Shown one piece after another: positions 43,494-53,348 of a DNA stretch of 64,000 bases (position 1 is the first letter of the stretch; the number at the start of each line of letters is the position of its first letter). Origin of the DNA: Chromatiaceae bacterium. GTDB lineage: Bacteria > Pseudomonadota > Gammaproteobacteria > Chromatiales > Chromatiaceae. The stretch is from contig CP037918.1 in NCBI GenBank assembly GCA_019356535.1, forward strand, positions 1,644,315-1,708,314, given 5' to 3'. The translations under genes were made by a program, and so were the position numbers. A model generated the notes under the pieces. The model searched no databases. It was not told the DNA's origin and saw only the letters and a program-made list of their open reading frames with translations.

Positions 43494-45581
43494 TCAGAAC
43501 ACCAGGTTTATCATCACCATCATCACTATCAGGAACAGCAGTGTCATGATGCCGCCGGCACGCATGAAGTCGGGTACGCGGTAACCGCCCGGCCCCATGA
43601 TGAGGGCATTGACCTGGTGGGTGGGGATGAGGAAGGAATTGGAGGTGGCAATCGCCACGGTGAGCGCGTAGACCGCCGGGTCGGCACCTACCTGGATGGC
43701 GATATTCACCGCCAACGGCACCAGCAGCACGGTGGCGCCGACGTTGGACATTACCAGGGTGAAGAAGGTGGCTAGCGCGGCGATGGCCGTGTGGATCACC
43801 CAGGGTTCGGCGTCGCCGACCAGGCCAACGACCTCCTGAGCGATCCAGCGCGCGGTGCCCGAGGTCTCCACCGCCAGACCCAGGGGGATCAGCGAGGCAA
43901 GCAGGAACACGGTCTTCCAGCTCACCGCCTGGTAGGCCTCGTCGATCTTGAGTACGCCCGAAAGTACCATGCCCACCGCCCCGGTGAGCAGCGCCACCGA
44001 CAGGCGGATATCGGTGAACAGCACCATGCTCAGCGCCACGAAGAAGAACAGCGCCGCCCAGCGCACCTTGTGCGGGCGCAGCTTCTCCTCGCGCGGGTAC
44101 TCGGTGGTCACCACCAGGAAATTGCGGTCCTTCTCGATACGCTCGAGTACGTTCCAGGGCGTGTGTACCACCAGGGTGTCGCCGGCCTGCAAGGGCATGT
44201 TGCGGATATCATCGCCCTCGCGCAGGGTCTTGCCGTTGCGATGCAGGCCGACCATGGCCAGACCGTAGGTCTTGCGCATCCAGACATCACGCGCACTCTT
44301 GCCAATCAGCTCCGAGCCCGGCGGGATGACCACCTCGGCAACACCCGATTTGCGCGGTGACAGAGCCTCGGCGAAGGTACGCAGGCGCTCGCGCTTGTGC
44401 AGACCGTATTTCTCGATGAACCGGTCCAGGTCCCCGGGATCGGCGACGATGCCCAGCACCATGCCGGCATCGATCTCGGTATCGCGTGCCAGGGTGCCGG
44501 GACCGAAGTTCACCTCGCCGCCTGGCCGCTTGTGCGCGATGATCCGCACCCGGTAGTCGGTCTCGATATCGTCCAGCTGCTTGCCCACCAGCGGGCTATC
44601 GTCCGGCACCACCACCTCGGAGAGGCTGTAGTCCACGCCATAGACATCGTGAAAATAGCTCAGGGTATCCGAGCCGGTGGTGCTCGACTCGCTCTCGGTC
44701 ACCGGCAACACGAAGCGTCCAGCGATCACGAAGTACACGATGCCCGTCAGCACCAGGGCCACGCCGACCGGGGTCACCGAGAACAGCCCCCAGGTCTGCA
44801 TCTGCTGGTCCGGCGGCAGGGCCTGGTTGGAGGTGAGGATCAGGTCGTTGAGCAGGATCAGCGGGCTGGAGCCGACCATGCTCACGGTACCGCCGAGGAT
44901 GGCGCAGAAGCCCATGGGCATCAGCAGGCGCGACATGGGCAGGCCGGAACGCGCCGAGATACGCGAGACCACGGGCAGGAACAGCGCCGCCGCCCCCACG
45001 TTCTGCATGAACGAAGAGATGAAGGCCACGGTGCCCGAGATGATGGGGATGATGCGTGCCTCGGTCCTGCCGCCGATGCGCAGGATCAGGGCCGCGACCT
45101 TGGTCATCACCCCGGTCTTGTCCAGACCCGCGCCGATGATCATCACCGCGATGATGGAAATCACCGCGTTCGAGGCGAACCCGTCGAACAGGTGCTGATT
45201 GTCCACCAGCCCCTGCTCCAGCCCCATGATGGGCGCGGCCAGCGAGGTCAGCCCCAGCAGCACCATCACCAGCATCGCGGCCACGTCCACACTCACCACC
45301 TCGAAGGCGAACAGGTAGATGGTAAACAACAGGATGGCGCTCACCCAGGCGATTTCCACGCTGGGCACGACCTGTCCCAGGCCCAGGGCGGCCAGCAGGA
45401 ACACGGGGGCGGCGATCGCCTGCTTGCGATCGATACCTGGCCAACGGCCTCCCCGGCTATCGGAACGACTGGCAGACTGCTCGGACACCTTGGATCCCAC
45501 CTCCGACGACAGGCCTCTGGAATCGAGCGACCGGTATGGCGGGCCGCGATCCCCCGCATTGTCCAACGGGGTGGCGGACAA
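43494..45581 (-). CDS. SLC13/DASS-family anion permease with two TrkA-C domains
   Basis: The 695-residue protein has about 12 membrane helices in two halves separated by a cytoplasmic insert of about 200 residues holding two RCK_C/TrkA-C modules (SEVVVPDDSPLVGKQLDDIE and AEVVIPPGSELIGKSARDVW). Such large SLC13 proteins transport sulfate or dicarboxylates, and some act in sulfate acclimation, so sulfate is a plausible substrate in a sulfur oxidiser. The transporter motif SSPLILLND and a C-terminal TTVLLVPLA-like segment (GATVLLVPLAVNIA) are present. The polar N-terminus of about 50 residues suggests the true start could be downstream. Confidence 0.85.
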   Translation of the reverse strand: MSATPLDNAGDRGPPYRSLDSRGLSSEVGSKVSEQSASRSDSRGGRWPGIDRKQAIAAPVFLLAALGLGQVVPSVEIAWVSAILLFTIYLFAFEVVSVDVAAMLVMVLLGLTSLAAPIMGLEQGLVDNQHLFDGFASNAVISIIAVMIIGAGLDKTGVMTKVAALILRIGGRTEARIIPIISGTVAFISSFMQNVGAAALFLPVVSRISARSGLPMSRLLMPMGFCAILGGTVSMVGSSPLILLNDLILTSNQALPPDQQMQTWGLFSVTPVGVALVLTGIVYFVIAGRFVLPVTESESSTTGSDTLSYFHDVYGVDYSLSEVVVPDDSPLVGKQLDDIETDYRVRIIAHKRPGGEVNFGPGTLARDTEIDAGMVLGIVADPGDLDRFIEKYGLHKRERLRTFAEALSPRKSGVAEVVIPPGSELIGKSARDVWMRKTYGLAMVGLHRNGKTLREGDDIRNMPLQAGDTLVVHTPWNVLERIEKDRNFLVVTTEYPREEKLRPHKVRWAALFFFVALSMVLFTDIRLSVALLTGAVGMVLSGVLKIDEAYQAVSWKTVFLLASLIPLGLAVETSGTARWIAQEVVGLVGDAEPWVIHTAIAALATFFTLVMSNVGATVLLVPLAVNIAIQVGADPAVYALTVAIATSNSFLIPTHQVNALIMGPGGYRVPDFMRAGGIMTLLFLIVMMVMINLVF

Positions 45582-45584
45582 TGC
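45556..45584. promoter_or_regulatory. Inverted repeat at the SLC13/thrC divergent start
   Basis: GCATTGTCC (45556-45564) and GGACAATGC (45576-45584) are perfect 9-bp arms with an 11-base spacer. The repeat covers the annotated start codon of the SLC13 gene and lies just upstream of the thrC -10 box, where it could serve as an operator for either gene. Confidence 0.4.
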
Positions 45585-45602
45585 AAAGACTGGGGGGAAG
45601 GG

Positions 45603-45608
45603 TATAAT
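45603..45608 (+). promoter_or_regulatory. thrC -10 box
   Basis: A perfect TATAAT lies 30 bases upstream of the thrC ATG. No good -35 hexamer is 16-18 bases upstream (the sequence there is part of the inverted repeat), so activator control or a weak -35 is likely. Confidence 0.55.
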
Positions 45609-45637
45609 CTGCCGCCATTTGCATTACAGGGGGCCCC

Positions 45638-47110
45638 ATGCAGTTCATCGAAACCCGAGGCAACGACGGCCGCCGACCCACATCGGTAAGCTTTTCGCAG
45701 GCCATCCTGGAGCCCATGGCCTCCTTCGGCGGGCTCTACGTGCCCGAACGCCTGCCCGAGCTGGGCACGACCTTTCTCGAGGATCACCGCGACAGCGACT
45801 ACAAGACCTTGGCACGCGCCGTGCTCGAGGCCTATGCCATCGACATCGAGCCGGCGGTGATTGACGAGGCACTGGCCCGCTACGATGGCTTCGACGACCC
45901 GGCGCAACCGGTGCCGGTGGTGCAGGTGGACGACGATCTGTTCGTCGCCGAGCTGTATCACGGCCCCACCCGGGCCTTCAAGGACATGGCCCTGCAACCC
46001 TTCGGCGTGGTGCTGTCGCGGCTGGCGCAGGCACGCGGCGAACACTACCTGATCCTCGCCGCCACCAGCGGCGACACCGGCCCGGCGACGCTCGAGACCT
46101 TCAAGAACCAGCCCAATGTCAAGGTCGCCTGCCTCTACCCCGACGGCGGCACCTCGGACGTGCAGCGCCTGCAGATGGTCACCGAGGATGCCGCCAACCT
46201 GAAGGTCATCGGCATCCATGGCGACTTCGACGATGCACAGACGGCCCTCAAGTCATTGCTCTCCTCGACGCGCTTCCAGCAGGCCCTGGCCGAGCGCGAA
46301 ACCCGCCTGTCGGCGGCCAACTCGGTCAACTTCGGTCGCATCGTCTTCCAGCAGATCTACCATCTCCACAGCTACCTGGAACTGGTGCGCCAGGGACGTA
46401 TCGCCATCGGTGACAAGGTCTACCTGAACGTGCCCAGCGGCAACTTCGGCAACGCCCTGGGCGGCTACTACGCCATGAAGATGGGCCTGCCGGTGGAGAA
46501 GATCCTGATCTCCTCGAACGCCAACAATGTGCTCACCGAATGGATCAACACCGGCCGCTACGACCTGCGCGGTCGTGACGTGATCGCCACCAGCTCGCCG
46601 GCCATGGACATCCTCAAGTCCTCCAATGTCGAGCGCGTGCTGTTCGACCTGTTCGGGGCACAACGCACCCGCGAGCTGATGCAGGCGCTGGACGCAGACG
46701 GTTTCTACCAGTTGAGCGAGGAGGAGACCGCGCGCCTGCAAGCCATCTTCGCTGCCGACCATGCCAGCGACGAAGAAGTAGCATCGGCGATCCGCGACAC
46801 CTTCGAGAGCCGCGGCTACCTGATGGACCCGCACACCGCCACCTGCCTCAAGGCGCACCACAGCTGCCGCAACCAGGCTTTGCCCGACATCGTCTACTCC
46901 ACCGCGGAATGGACCAAGTTCTCGCCCACCATCGCCCAGGCCCTCACCGGCGAGACTGGCGCACACGACATCGACGCCCTGAAGGCCATCTCGGAAAAGG
47001 CCGGACTGCCTATTCCGCCGATGATCGCCGCGCTGTTCGAGCGCCCCATCGCCCAGTCGACGGTCATCGACAAGGCGAACATCGAGAGCGAAATCCTCGC
47101 TTTCTTGTAA
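45638..47110 (+). CDS. thrC: Threonine synthase
   Basis: ThrC converts O-phosphohomoserine to threonine with PLP. The 490-residue protein starts MQFIETRGNDGRRPTSVSFS, has the PLP lysine in HGPTRAFKDMALQ, the phosphate-binding AATSGDTGPATLE and the NSVNFGRIVFQQIYHL segment typical of the long (class II, fungal/enterobacterial-like) form. AGGGGG precedes the ATG. With metA it covers two branches from homoserine in this window. Confidence 0.95.
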   Translation: MQFIETRGNDGRRPTSVSFSQAILEPMASFGGLYVPERLPELGTTFLEDHRDSDYKTLARAVLEAYAIDIEPAVIDEALARYDGFDDPAQPVPVVQVDDDLFVAELYHGPTRAFKDMALQPFGVVLSRLAQARGEHYLILAATSGDTGPATLETFKNQPNVKVACLYPDGGTSDVQRLQMVTEDAANLKVIGIHGDFDDAQTALKSLLSSTRFQQALAERETRLSAANSVNFGRIVFQQIYHLHSYLELVRQGRIAIGDKVYLNVPSGNFGNALGGYYAMKMGLPVEKILISSNANNVLTEWINTGRYDLRGRDVIATSSPAMDILKSSNVERVLFDLFGAQRTRELMQALDADGFYQLSEEETARLQAIFAADHASDEEVASAIRDTFESRGYLMDPHTATCLKAHHSCRNQALPDIVYSTAEWTKFSPTIAQALTGETGAHDIDALKAISEKAGLPIPPMIAALFERPIAQSTVIDKANIESEILAFL

Positions 47111-47119
47111 CCTTACAGG

Positions 47120-47160
47120 GAGCCGAGGGGAAAAGATTCCCGGCCTCTGCCGGTCGGCTC
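47120..47160 (+). terminator. Weak hairpin between thrC and MFS gene
   Basis: GAGCCGA (47120-47126) and TCGGCTC (47154-47160) are 7-bp inverted arms enclosing a CCGG/CCGG-containing loop in the 62-base gap. It may attenuate readthrough from thrC. Confidence 0.3.
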
Positions 47161-47172
47161 GGAAGAGAACGC

Positions 47173-48378
47173 ATGAGCCCTTTCCGCCGCAATATTCCGC
47201 TGCTCGCCTTTGCACAGGCCATGATGATGAGCAGTACCTCGCTGATGGTCACCGCGGCGGCGCTGGTCGGGCGCAACCTGGCAAACGACCCCGCGCTGGC
47301 CACCGCACCGCTCGCCGCCGCCTTCGTATCCACCATGCTGGCCAGCGTACCCGCGGCCTGGCTGATGCACCGTATCGGGCGGAAGGCGGGCTTCGTGCTG
47401 GCCAGCTTCATCGGCGCCACCGGGGCCATCCTGGCGGCCTGGTCCATCGTGCAGGGGGCATTCTGGGGCTTCGTGGGCGCCGCGGCACTGATCGGCACCC
47501 ACAACGCCTTCGGCAACTACTACCGTTTCGCGGCCGCGGACAGCACCCCACAGGAACAGAAGGGGCGTGCCATCTCCTGGATTCTCGCAGGCGGGGTGCT
47601 GGCGGCCTTCATCGGCCCCAACCTGGCCAACCTCAGCCACGACTGGATCGGCAACGCCCCGTTCGCCGGCGGCTTCCTTGCCGTCATGCTGCTCTACCTG
47701 GCCGCCGCAGCCGCACTCTCGCTGCTGCGCCTGCCACCGCAGGCCGAGGACCGGCCGGATGACACGGAAGCCGTGCGCCCCCTGCGCGAGATCGCGCGCC
47801 AGCCCGCCTACCGGGTAGCCCTGATCTGTGCCACCCTGGGCTATGGCGTCATGTCGCTGGTGATGACCGCCACACCGCTGGCCATGTCACACCACCATCA
47901 TGGCCTGCCGGATACCGCCTTCGTGATCCAGTGGCATGTGCTGGCGATGTTCGCGCCGTCGTTCTTCACCGGGCGCCTGATTGACCGCTGGGGCATCCCA
48001 CGTATCCTGATACTCGGCGCCCTGGCCGGCCTGGCCTGCGTGATCGTCAACCTGAACGGCACCAGCGTCGGCCATTTCTGGGCCGCACTGGTGCTGCTGG
48101 GGCTGAGCTGGAACTTCCTGTTCATCGGTGCCACTACCCTGCTGACACGCTGCTACCGGCCGAGCGAGAAGGCCCGGGTACAGGCGAGCAACGATTTCGC
48201 CGTGTTCACCACAGTCACGCTCAGTTCACTGTCGGCCGGCGCGCTGCAACATCTGTTCGGCTGGCAACTGGTCAACCTGGGCGTGGTGCCAATGCTGCTG
48301 GTGGCGCTGGGTGCGGCCCTGTGGTTTGCGCGTCACGAGCGCGACAACACGATACAGACCGCCCCCCTCGCCGGTTAA
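47173..48378 (+). CDS. MFS transporter
   Basis: The 401-residue protein has 12 predicted membrane helices and an MFS loop (AWLMHRIGRKAGFVLAS) between helices 2 and 3. It has a central cytoplasmic linker (PPQAEDRPDDTEAV) and a histidine run (MSHHHHGLP) after helix 7. It resembles YcaD/Spns-like small MFS proteins; substrate is unknown. The stop codon TAA lies within the left terminal repeat of the 48.4-48.6 kb element. The start is the ATG at 47173; the open frame reaches further upstream into thrC. Confidence 0.87.
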   Translation: MSPFRRNIPLLAFAQAMMMSSTSLMVTAAALVGRNLANDPALATAPLAAAFVSTMLASVPAAWLMHRIGRKAGFVLASFIGATGAILAAWSIVQGAFWGFVGAAALIGTHNAFGNYYRFAAADSTPQEQKGRAISWILAGGVLAAFIGPNLANLSHDWIGNAPFAGGFLAVMLLYLAAAAALSLLRLPPQAEDRPDDTEAVRPLREIARQPAYRVALICATLGYGVMSLVMTATPLAMSHHHHGLPDTAFVIQWHVLAMFAPSFFTGRLIDRWGIPRILILGALAGLACVIVNLNGTSVGHFWAALVLLGLSWNFLFIGATTLLTRCYRPSEKARVQASNDFAVFTTVTLSSLSAGALQHLFGWQLVNLGVVPMLLVALGAALWFARHERDNTIQTAPLAG

Positions 48379-48632
48379 CCCGGATGTTTCACCGGCATCC
48401 CGAGAGCCGGCGGAATTCGCAGCCGCTGTGGCGCCGGTTTGGCGCTCAAGCGATAGCCTGCGCTATCGCTTGAGTGAAAACCAAGCCGCTGCGAGCGAGA
48501 AACCGTCGGAATCGGGATAGAACAACGCGGGGGACAAATTGTAACCGGCGACTGGCCTCCCCTTTTGTCATTTTTGCTCGATCATTCAGCCCCTTAGGGC
48601 TAGAGCGTTGTTCGACCGGTGAAATATTCGGG

Positions 48633-48639
<7 letters not shown>
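48372..48639. mobile_element. MITE-like element with 24-bp terminal inverted repeats
   Basis: The left end 48372-48395 (CGGTTAACCCG then GATGTTTCACCGG) matches the reverse complement of the right end 48616-48639 (CGGTTAACCCG then AATATTTCACCGG) at 22 of 24 bases. Inside are an imperfect long hairpin (48397-48518), a perfect 13-bp hairpin at its tip, and a 9-bp inverted pair GAACAACGC/GCGTTGTTC (48520-48528 and 48605-48613). There is no open frame. The stop codons of the MFS gene (TAA, 48376-48378) and of rhlE (TAA, 48635-48633) both lie in the terminal repeats. No target duplication was seen. Confidence 0.6.
48445..48474. repeat. Perfect 13-bp hairpin at the centre of the element
   Basis: CTCAAGCGATAGC (48445-48457) and GCTATCGCTTGAG (48462-48474) pair perfectly around loop CTGC. 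Together with outer pairings ATCCCGA/TCGGGAT (48397-48403 and 48512-48518) and GCAGC/GCTGC it folds into one long stem. It could act as a terminator for both convergent genes. Confidence 0.6.
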
Positions 48640-50090
<1,451 letters not shown>

Positions 50091-50260
50091 GGGGATTTTT
50101 CCGTTGCCGTTCCCGCATGGCGCAGGGCCAGGCTACGGTCGGGGAGCAAGCAATAGCAGTTGAAAGATCGGCCGGATGGCCAAGACGAGGCAGACCGAAT
50201 GGCTCCGTCCGGGACACTATAACACGGCCTGCTGTCGAAATGCGCCCGGCCTTGCCGGTT

Positions 50261-51019
50261 TCATTCCCGTGGGCGGTATCCCAGGCGGCCGGACAGCTCG
50301 CGCGCCGCTTCACACAGCACCGGTATCCACTCTTCGCGACGCCGTTCCATGGGAGCGGACACCGAGAGCCCGGCCACCACCTCGCCGCGCGCGTCATGGA
50401 CCAGAGCGCCGATGCAACCCACACCCAGTTCTGCTTCCTCGTTGTCGAGGGCGTAGCCTTGTTCCGCGATGCGCCGCAGTTCCTCCTTGAGGCGCCTGGG
50501 GTCGGTGAAGGTATTGGGGGTCAGGCCCGGTAGACCGGTGTTGCGGATATAGGCATCCACCGCTGCCTCGTCGTCTCGTGCCAGCATCAGCTTGCCCACC
50601 GCGGTCACATGCAGGGGCGCGCGACTGCCAATAACCTGCTCCACCCGCATCATGCGATTGGGGATGGCCCTCTCCACGTAGACCACCTGGTCCCCCTCAC
50701 GGACCGTGAGATTGACCGACTCCCCGAAACGATCCCGCAGCCTTTCCATGATGTCCCGCGCCGCCTCCCGCAGGTCCAGGCCAGAGGCGACACGGCTACC
50801 CAGCTCCGCCAGCTTGCGCCCCAGTCGGTATTCACCGGCCTCGGTGCGCTCCACGAAGCCTTCCGCCACCAGCGAGGCCAGTATCCGGTGGGCCGTGGAG
50901 GGGTGAAGGCCGGTGTCGGCACACAGGTACTTGAGGCTGGCGTCTCCCTCGCAATTGCCCAGGGCGTCCAGGAGTCGCGCCATGCGTTGAATAACTTGGA
51001 TGGGTTGGCTCGCCTTCAT
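50261..51019 (-). CDS. IclR-family transcriptional regulator
   Basis: The 252-residue protein has an N-terminal winged helix-turn-helix (VIQRMARLLDALGN, then TGLHPSTAHRILASLVAEGFVER) and a C-terminal effector-binding IclR domain (about residues 75-250, including RAPLHVTAVGKLMLA and EAELGVGCIGALVHDARG). It is divergent from the phosphoketolase-like gene with 106 bases between starts, so it very likely controls the catabolic cassette to its right and itself. Related repeats at 51020-51035 and 51095-51110 are candidate operators. Confidence 0.92.
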   Translation of the reverse strand: MKASQPIQVIQRMARLLDALGNCEGDASLKYLCADTGLHPSTAHRILASLVAEGFVERTEAGEYRLGRKLAELGSRVASGLDLREAARDIMERLRDRFGESVNLTVREGDQVVYVERAIPNRMMRVEQVIGSRAPLHVTAVGKLMLARDDEAAVDAYIRNTGLPGLTPNTFTDPRRLKEELRRIAEQGYALDNEEAELGVGCIGALVHDARGEVVAGLSVSAPMERRREEWIPVLCEAARELSGRLGYRPRE

Positions 51020-51035
51020 TTTTCACCATACAAAA
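51020..51035. promoter_or_regulatory. Candidate IclR operator 1
   Basis: TTTTCACCATACAAAA lies immediately upstream of the iclR-type start codon and matches the second copy (51095-51110) at 13 of 16 positions in the same orientation. Binding here would block expression of the regulator itself. Confidence 0.45.
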
Positions 51036-51045
51036 ACAATTCTGC

Positions 51046-51074
51046 TTTACGGAACTTTATGTACGACCTATGCT
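51046..51074 (+). promoter_or_regulatory. Candidate promoter of the catabolic cassette
   Basis: TTTACG (51046-51051), a 17-base spacer and TATGCT (51069-51074) form a reasonable sigma-70 promoter for the phosphoketolase-like gene, with a start near 51081 and a leader of about 45 bases. The second repeat copy lies just downstream. Confidence 0.45.
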
Positions 51075-51094
51075 TTTTTTGCAATACAGTTGAC

Positions 51095-51110
51095 TTTTCA
51101 CAATACGGAA
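51095..51110. promoter_or_regulatory. Candidate IclR operator 2
   Basis: TTTTCACAATACGGAA lies between the candidate transcription start and the ATG of the phosphoketolase-like gene, a position suited to repression. A third partial match (TTACGGAA, 51047-51054) overlaps the -35 box. Confidence 0.45.
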
Positions 51111-51125
51111 TATCGAGGGCGCCTC

Positions 51126-53345
51126 ATGACCACCGAAAGGGCCGATCACCCAACCGCTGACATCCCGTCTTTCTGCAATGGCATCCAGTACTTTAGCGAA
51201 TACCCGTCAGGCATGGCCCGGCTCGCTGCCTCTCCGGTGATCGGAGAAGGACAGACCGCCATCGCCGATCCCGAGGCGCCGGATGCGGTCTACCAGACCC
51301 TGCTGGGCGCGGATGCCTTGCGCTATCTGACCCTGCACATGACCGGCGCCAAAGGGTCGGGCCACCCCGGAGGATTCGCCAGCAGCGCCGACGCCTATGC
51401 GGCACTGGTGATGCTCGGCCATACCAACATCATCACCGAGGTGGGGCATCATGCCCCCGGCTTCTACAGCGCCATGTTCCTCGACACCTCGCTGGAGACC
51501 ATGGGCATCCGCACGGTACAGGATCTGTGCGCCCGTTTCCGCGAGCGCGAGGGGCTGCTCGGCCATCTGTCCGGGGCCATCCCCGGCCTGCTGGCCCCCG
51601 CGGGTCCTCTGGGGCAGGGGCAGCATTTCGCCATGGCCGGCGCGCTGCTCCACCCCGGCACCCTGTTCCCGGTCACCATCGGCGACGGGGGCATGGGCGA
51701 GCCCTATGTGCTCAACTCGATGATGCACTTCCACACTGCCTACCCGCAGGCGACCAACTTCCTCCCGGTTCTGGTGTGGAACGGCTACAGCCAGGAACAC
51801 CACGCCATGGTCTCTCGCCTGAGCAACGAGGAGATGATCGCCTACTGGCGGGGCCACGGCTTCCAGGAGGTCGTCCTGGTGGACGCCAAGGACTTCGACG
51901 ACAGCGGCCAGGAAGGACCCTACGTGGACAGTACCCGCTTCTCCCTGGAGCAACGGCTGGCCTTCACCCGCGCGGTGCTGCAGGGCATGGACCGGGCCGC
52001 CCGTTCTGCCCTGGGCGGCACCCTGACGGCCTTCATCGTCAAGCAGCTCAAGGGTGCGGGCGTGCACACCGTCGGCGCCAAGGCCCACAACCTGTATCCC
52101 GCGGACACCCTGGACAAGCCGCACATCGCCGAGGGACTGAAACGACGCGCCCTGCCGCCGTCCGCCTGGCAGATCGTGCGCGACAACTTCCGTCGCGCCG
52201 GCGGTGGCCCCGCGGTGGAGACGGTGGTGACCGAGACCCCGCTGGAGCTGTCCCCCCTGCCGGCACTGCCACGCCAGGACTTCGCAGTGGGCGACAAGCA
52301 GGTACCTTCCACCGCCATGGGGGCCCTGGTGGCCGCCGTAGGCCAGGCGGATCGCCGCTTCGTGGTGACCAACGCCGACGGCAACGAGGCCTCGGCCATG
52401 AAGAACATCAACGACGCCCTCAAGATCCGCCACCCTACTCCGGACCCGCTGTACAACCAGGATCCTGGTGGGCAGGTGTATGAGCCCCTCAACGAGGACG
52501 CTTGTGCGGGCCTTGCCGCCGGCCTGGCCCTGTTCGGCTCGCGCGCCCTGTGGCTCTCCTACGAAAGTTTCGCCATCAACGGCTGGCCCATCGTGCAGAC
52601 GGTCTCCCAGGCCATGGCGGAACTACGGCGCAAGACCCCGTCCATCGTGTGCATGTTCACCGCGGGGGCGCTGGAGCAGGGGCGCAACGGCTGGACCCAC
52701 CAGCGTCCGGAGATCGAGAACTACTTCTCCGCCATGATGCGCAATGGTAACGTCTACCCGCTGTTCCCCTGTGACGCCAACGTCATCCAGGCAGCCTACG
52801 AGTACGCCACCAACAGCTTCAACAAGGCAATGATCATCATGGCCTCCAAGAGCCCGCTGCCGGTCTATCTCGATCAGGCCGGGGCGACGCGCGCCGTGGA
52901 GGAAGGCGCGGCCGTACTCTACGAGAGCGCCGCCGGCGACAAGGGCACGGTGGTGTTCGCGGTCACCGGCGACATGGTACTGCTGCCGGTGTTCGAGGCC
53001 CGCGAGCGGCTGGAGGCGGCCGGCTACCGGGTACGTATCGTGACGGTGGTCAACCCGCGCCGCCTGTACCGCCCCGGCGATGTCTCCTGGAACACGGTCA
53101 GCGAACCGGACGACAACTTCATGGACGACGATCGTTTCAACGCCCTGTTCGACGGCGACGTCCTGCTGGGCGTCAGCGGCGGCCCCAGCGGCAGCCTGGA
53201 GCCGGTGCTGCTGCGCAGTCGCGCGCCGGCGCGCGACGTGCTTGCCTGGCAGCGCGGTGAGACCACCGCCTCGCCGGCCGAGATCATGGCGTTCAACGGG
53301 CTCACCGCCGAGGCGATGTGCCAACGGGTGGAGGCGCTGGCCTGA
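51126..53345 (+). CDS. Phosphoketolase-family (XFP-like) TPP enzyme, divergent
   Basis: The 739-residue protein resembles the phosphoketolase fold: KGSGHPGGFASSADAY (76-91), the TPP motif GDGGMGEPYVLN (186-197), WNGYSQEHHAMVSRLSNEEM (218-237, like LNGYKIANPTVLAR), LNEDACAGLAAG (455-466, like LSEH) with YESF, and QGRNGWTHQRPE (518-529, like QDHNGFSHQDPG). Phosphoketolases cleave ketose phosphates to acetyl phosphate; this one is shorter (usual length about 790-830) and lacks the classic N-terminus, so the substrate probably differs. The ATG has GAGGG upstream. It leads an operon with a DUF1537 kinase (3 bases apart), TRAP genes and glcDEF. Confidence 0.78.
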   Translation: MTTERADHPTADIPSFCNGIQYFSEYPSGMARLAASPVIGEGQTAIADPEAPDAVYQTLLGADALRYLTLHMTGAKGSGHPGGFASSADAYAALVMLGHTNIITEVGHHAPGFYSAMFLDTSLETMGIRTVQDLCARFREREGLLGHLSGAIPGLLAPAGPLGQGQHFAMAGALLHPGTLFPVTIGDGGMGEPYVLNSMMHFHTAYPQATNFLPVLVWNGYSQEHHAMVSRLSNEEMIAYWRGHGFQEVVLVDAKDFDDSGQEGPYVDSTRFSLEQRLAFTRAVLQGMDRAARSALGGTLTAFIVKQLKGAGVHTVGAKAHNLYPADTLDKPHIAEGLKRRALPPSAWQIVRDNFRRAGGGPAVETVVTETPLELSPLPALPRQDFAVGDKQVPSTAMGALVAAVGQADRRFVVTNADGNEASAMKNINDALKIRHPTPDPLYNQDPGGQVYEPLNEDACAGLAAGLALFGSRALWLSYESFAINGWPIVQTVSQAMAELRRKTPSIVCMFTAGALEQGRNGWTHQRPEIENYFSAMMRNGNVYPLFPCDANVIQAAYEYATNSFNKAMIIMASKSPLPVYLDQAGATRAVEEGAAVLYESAAGDKGTVVFAVTGDMVLLPVFEARERLEAAGYRVRIVTVVNPRRLYRPGDVSWNTVSEPDDNFMDDDRFNALFDGDVLLGVSGGPSGSLEPVLLRSRAPARDVLAWQRGETTASPAEIMAFNGLTAEAMCQRVEALA

Positions 53346-53348
53346 GCC

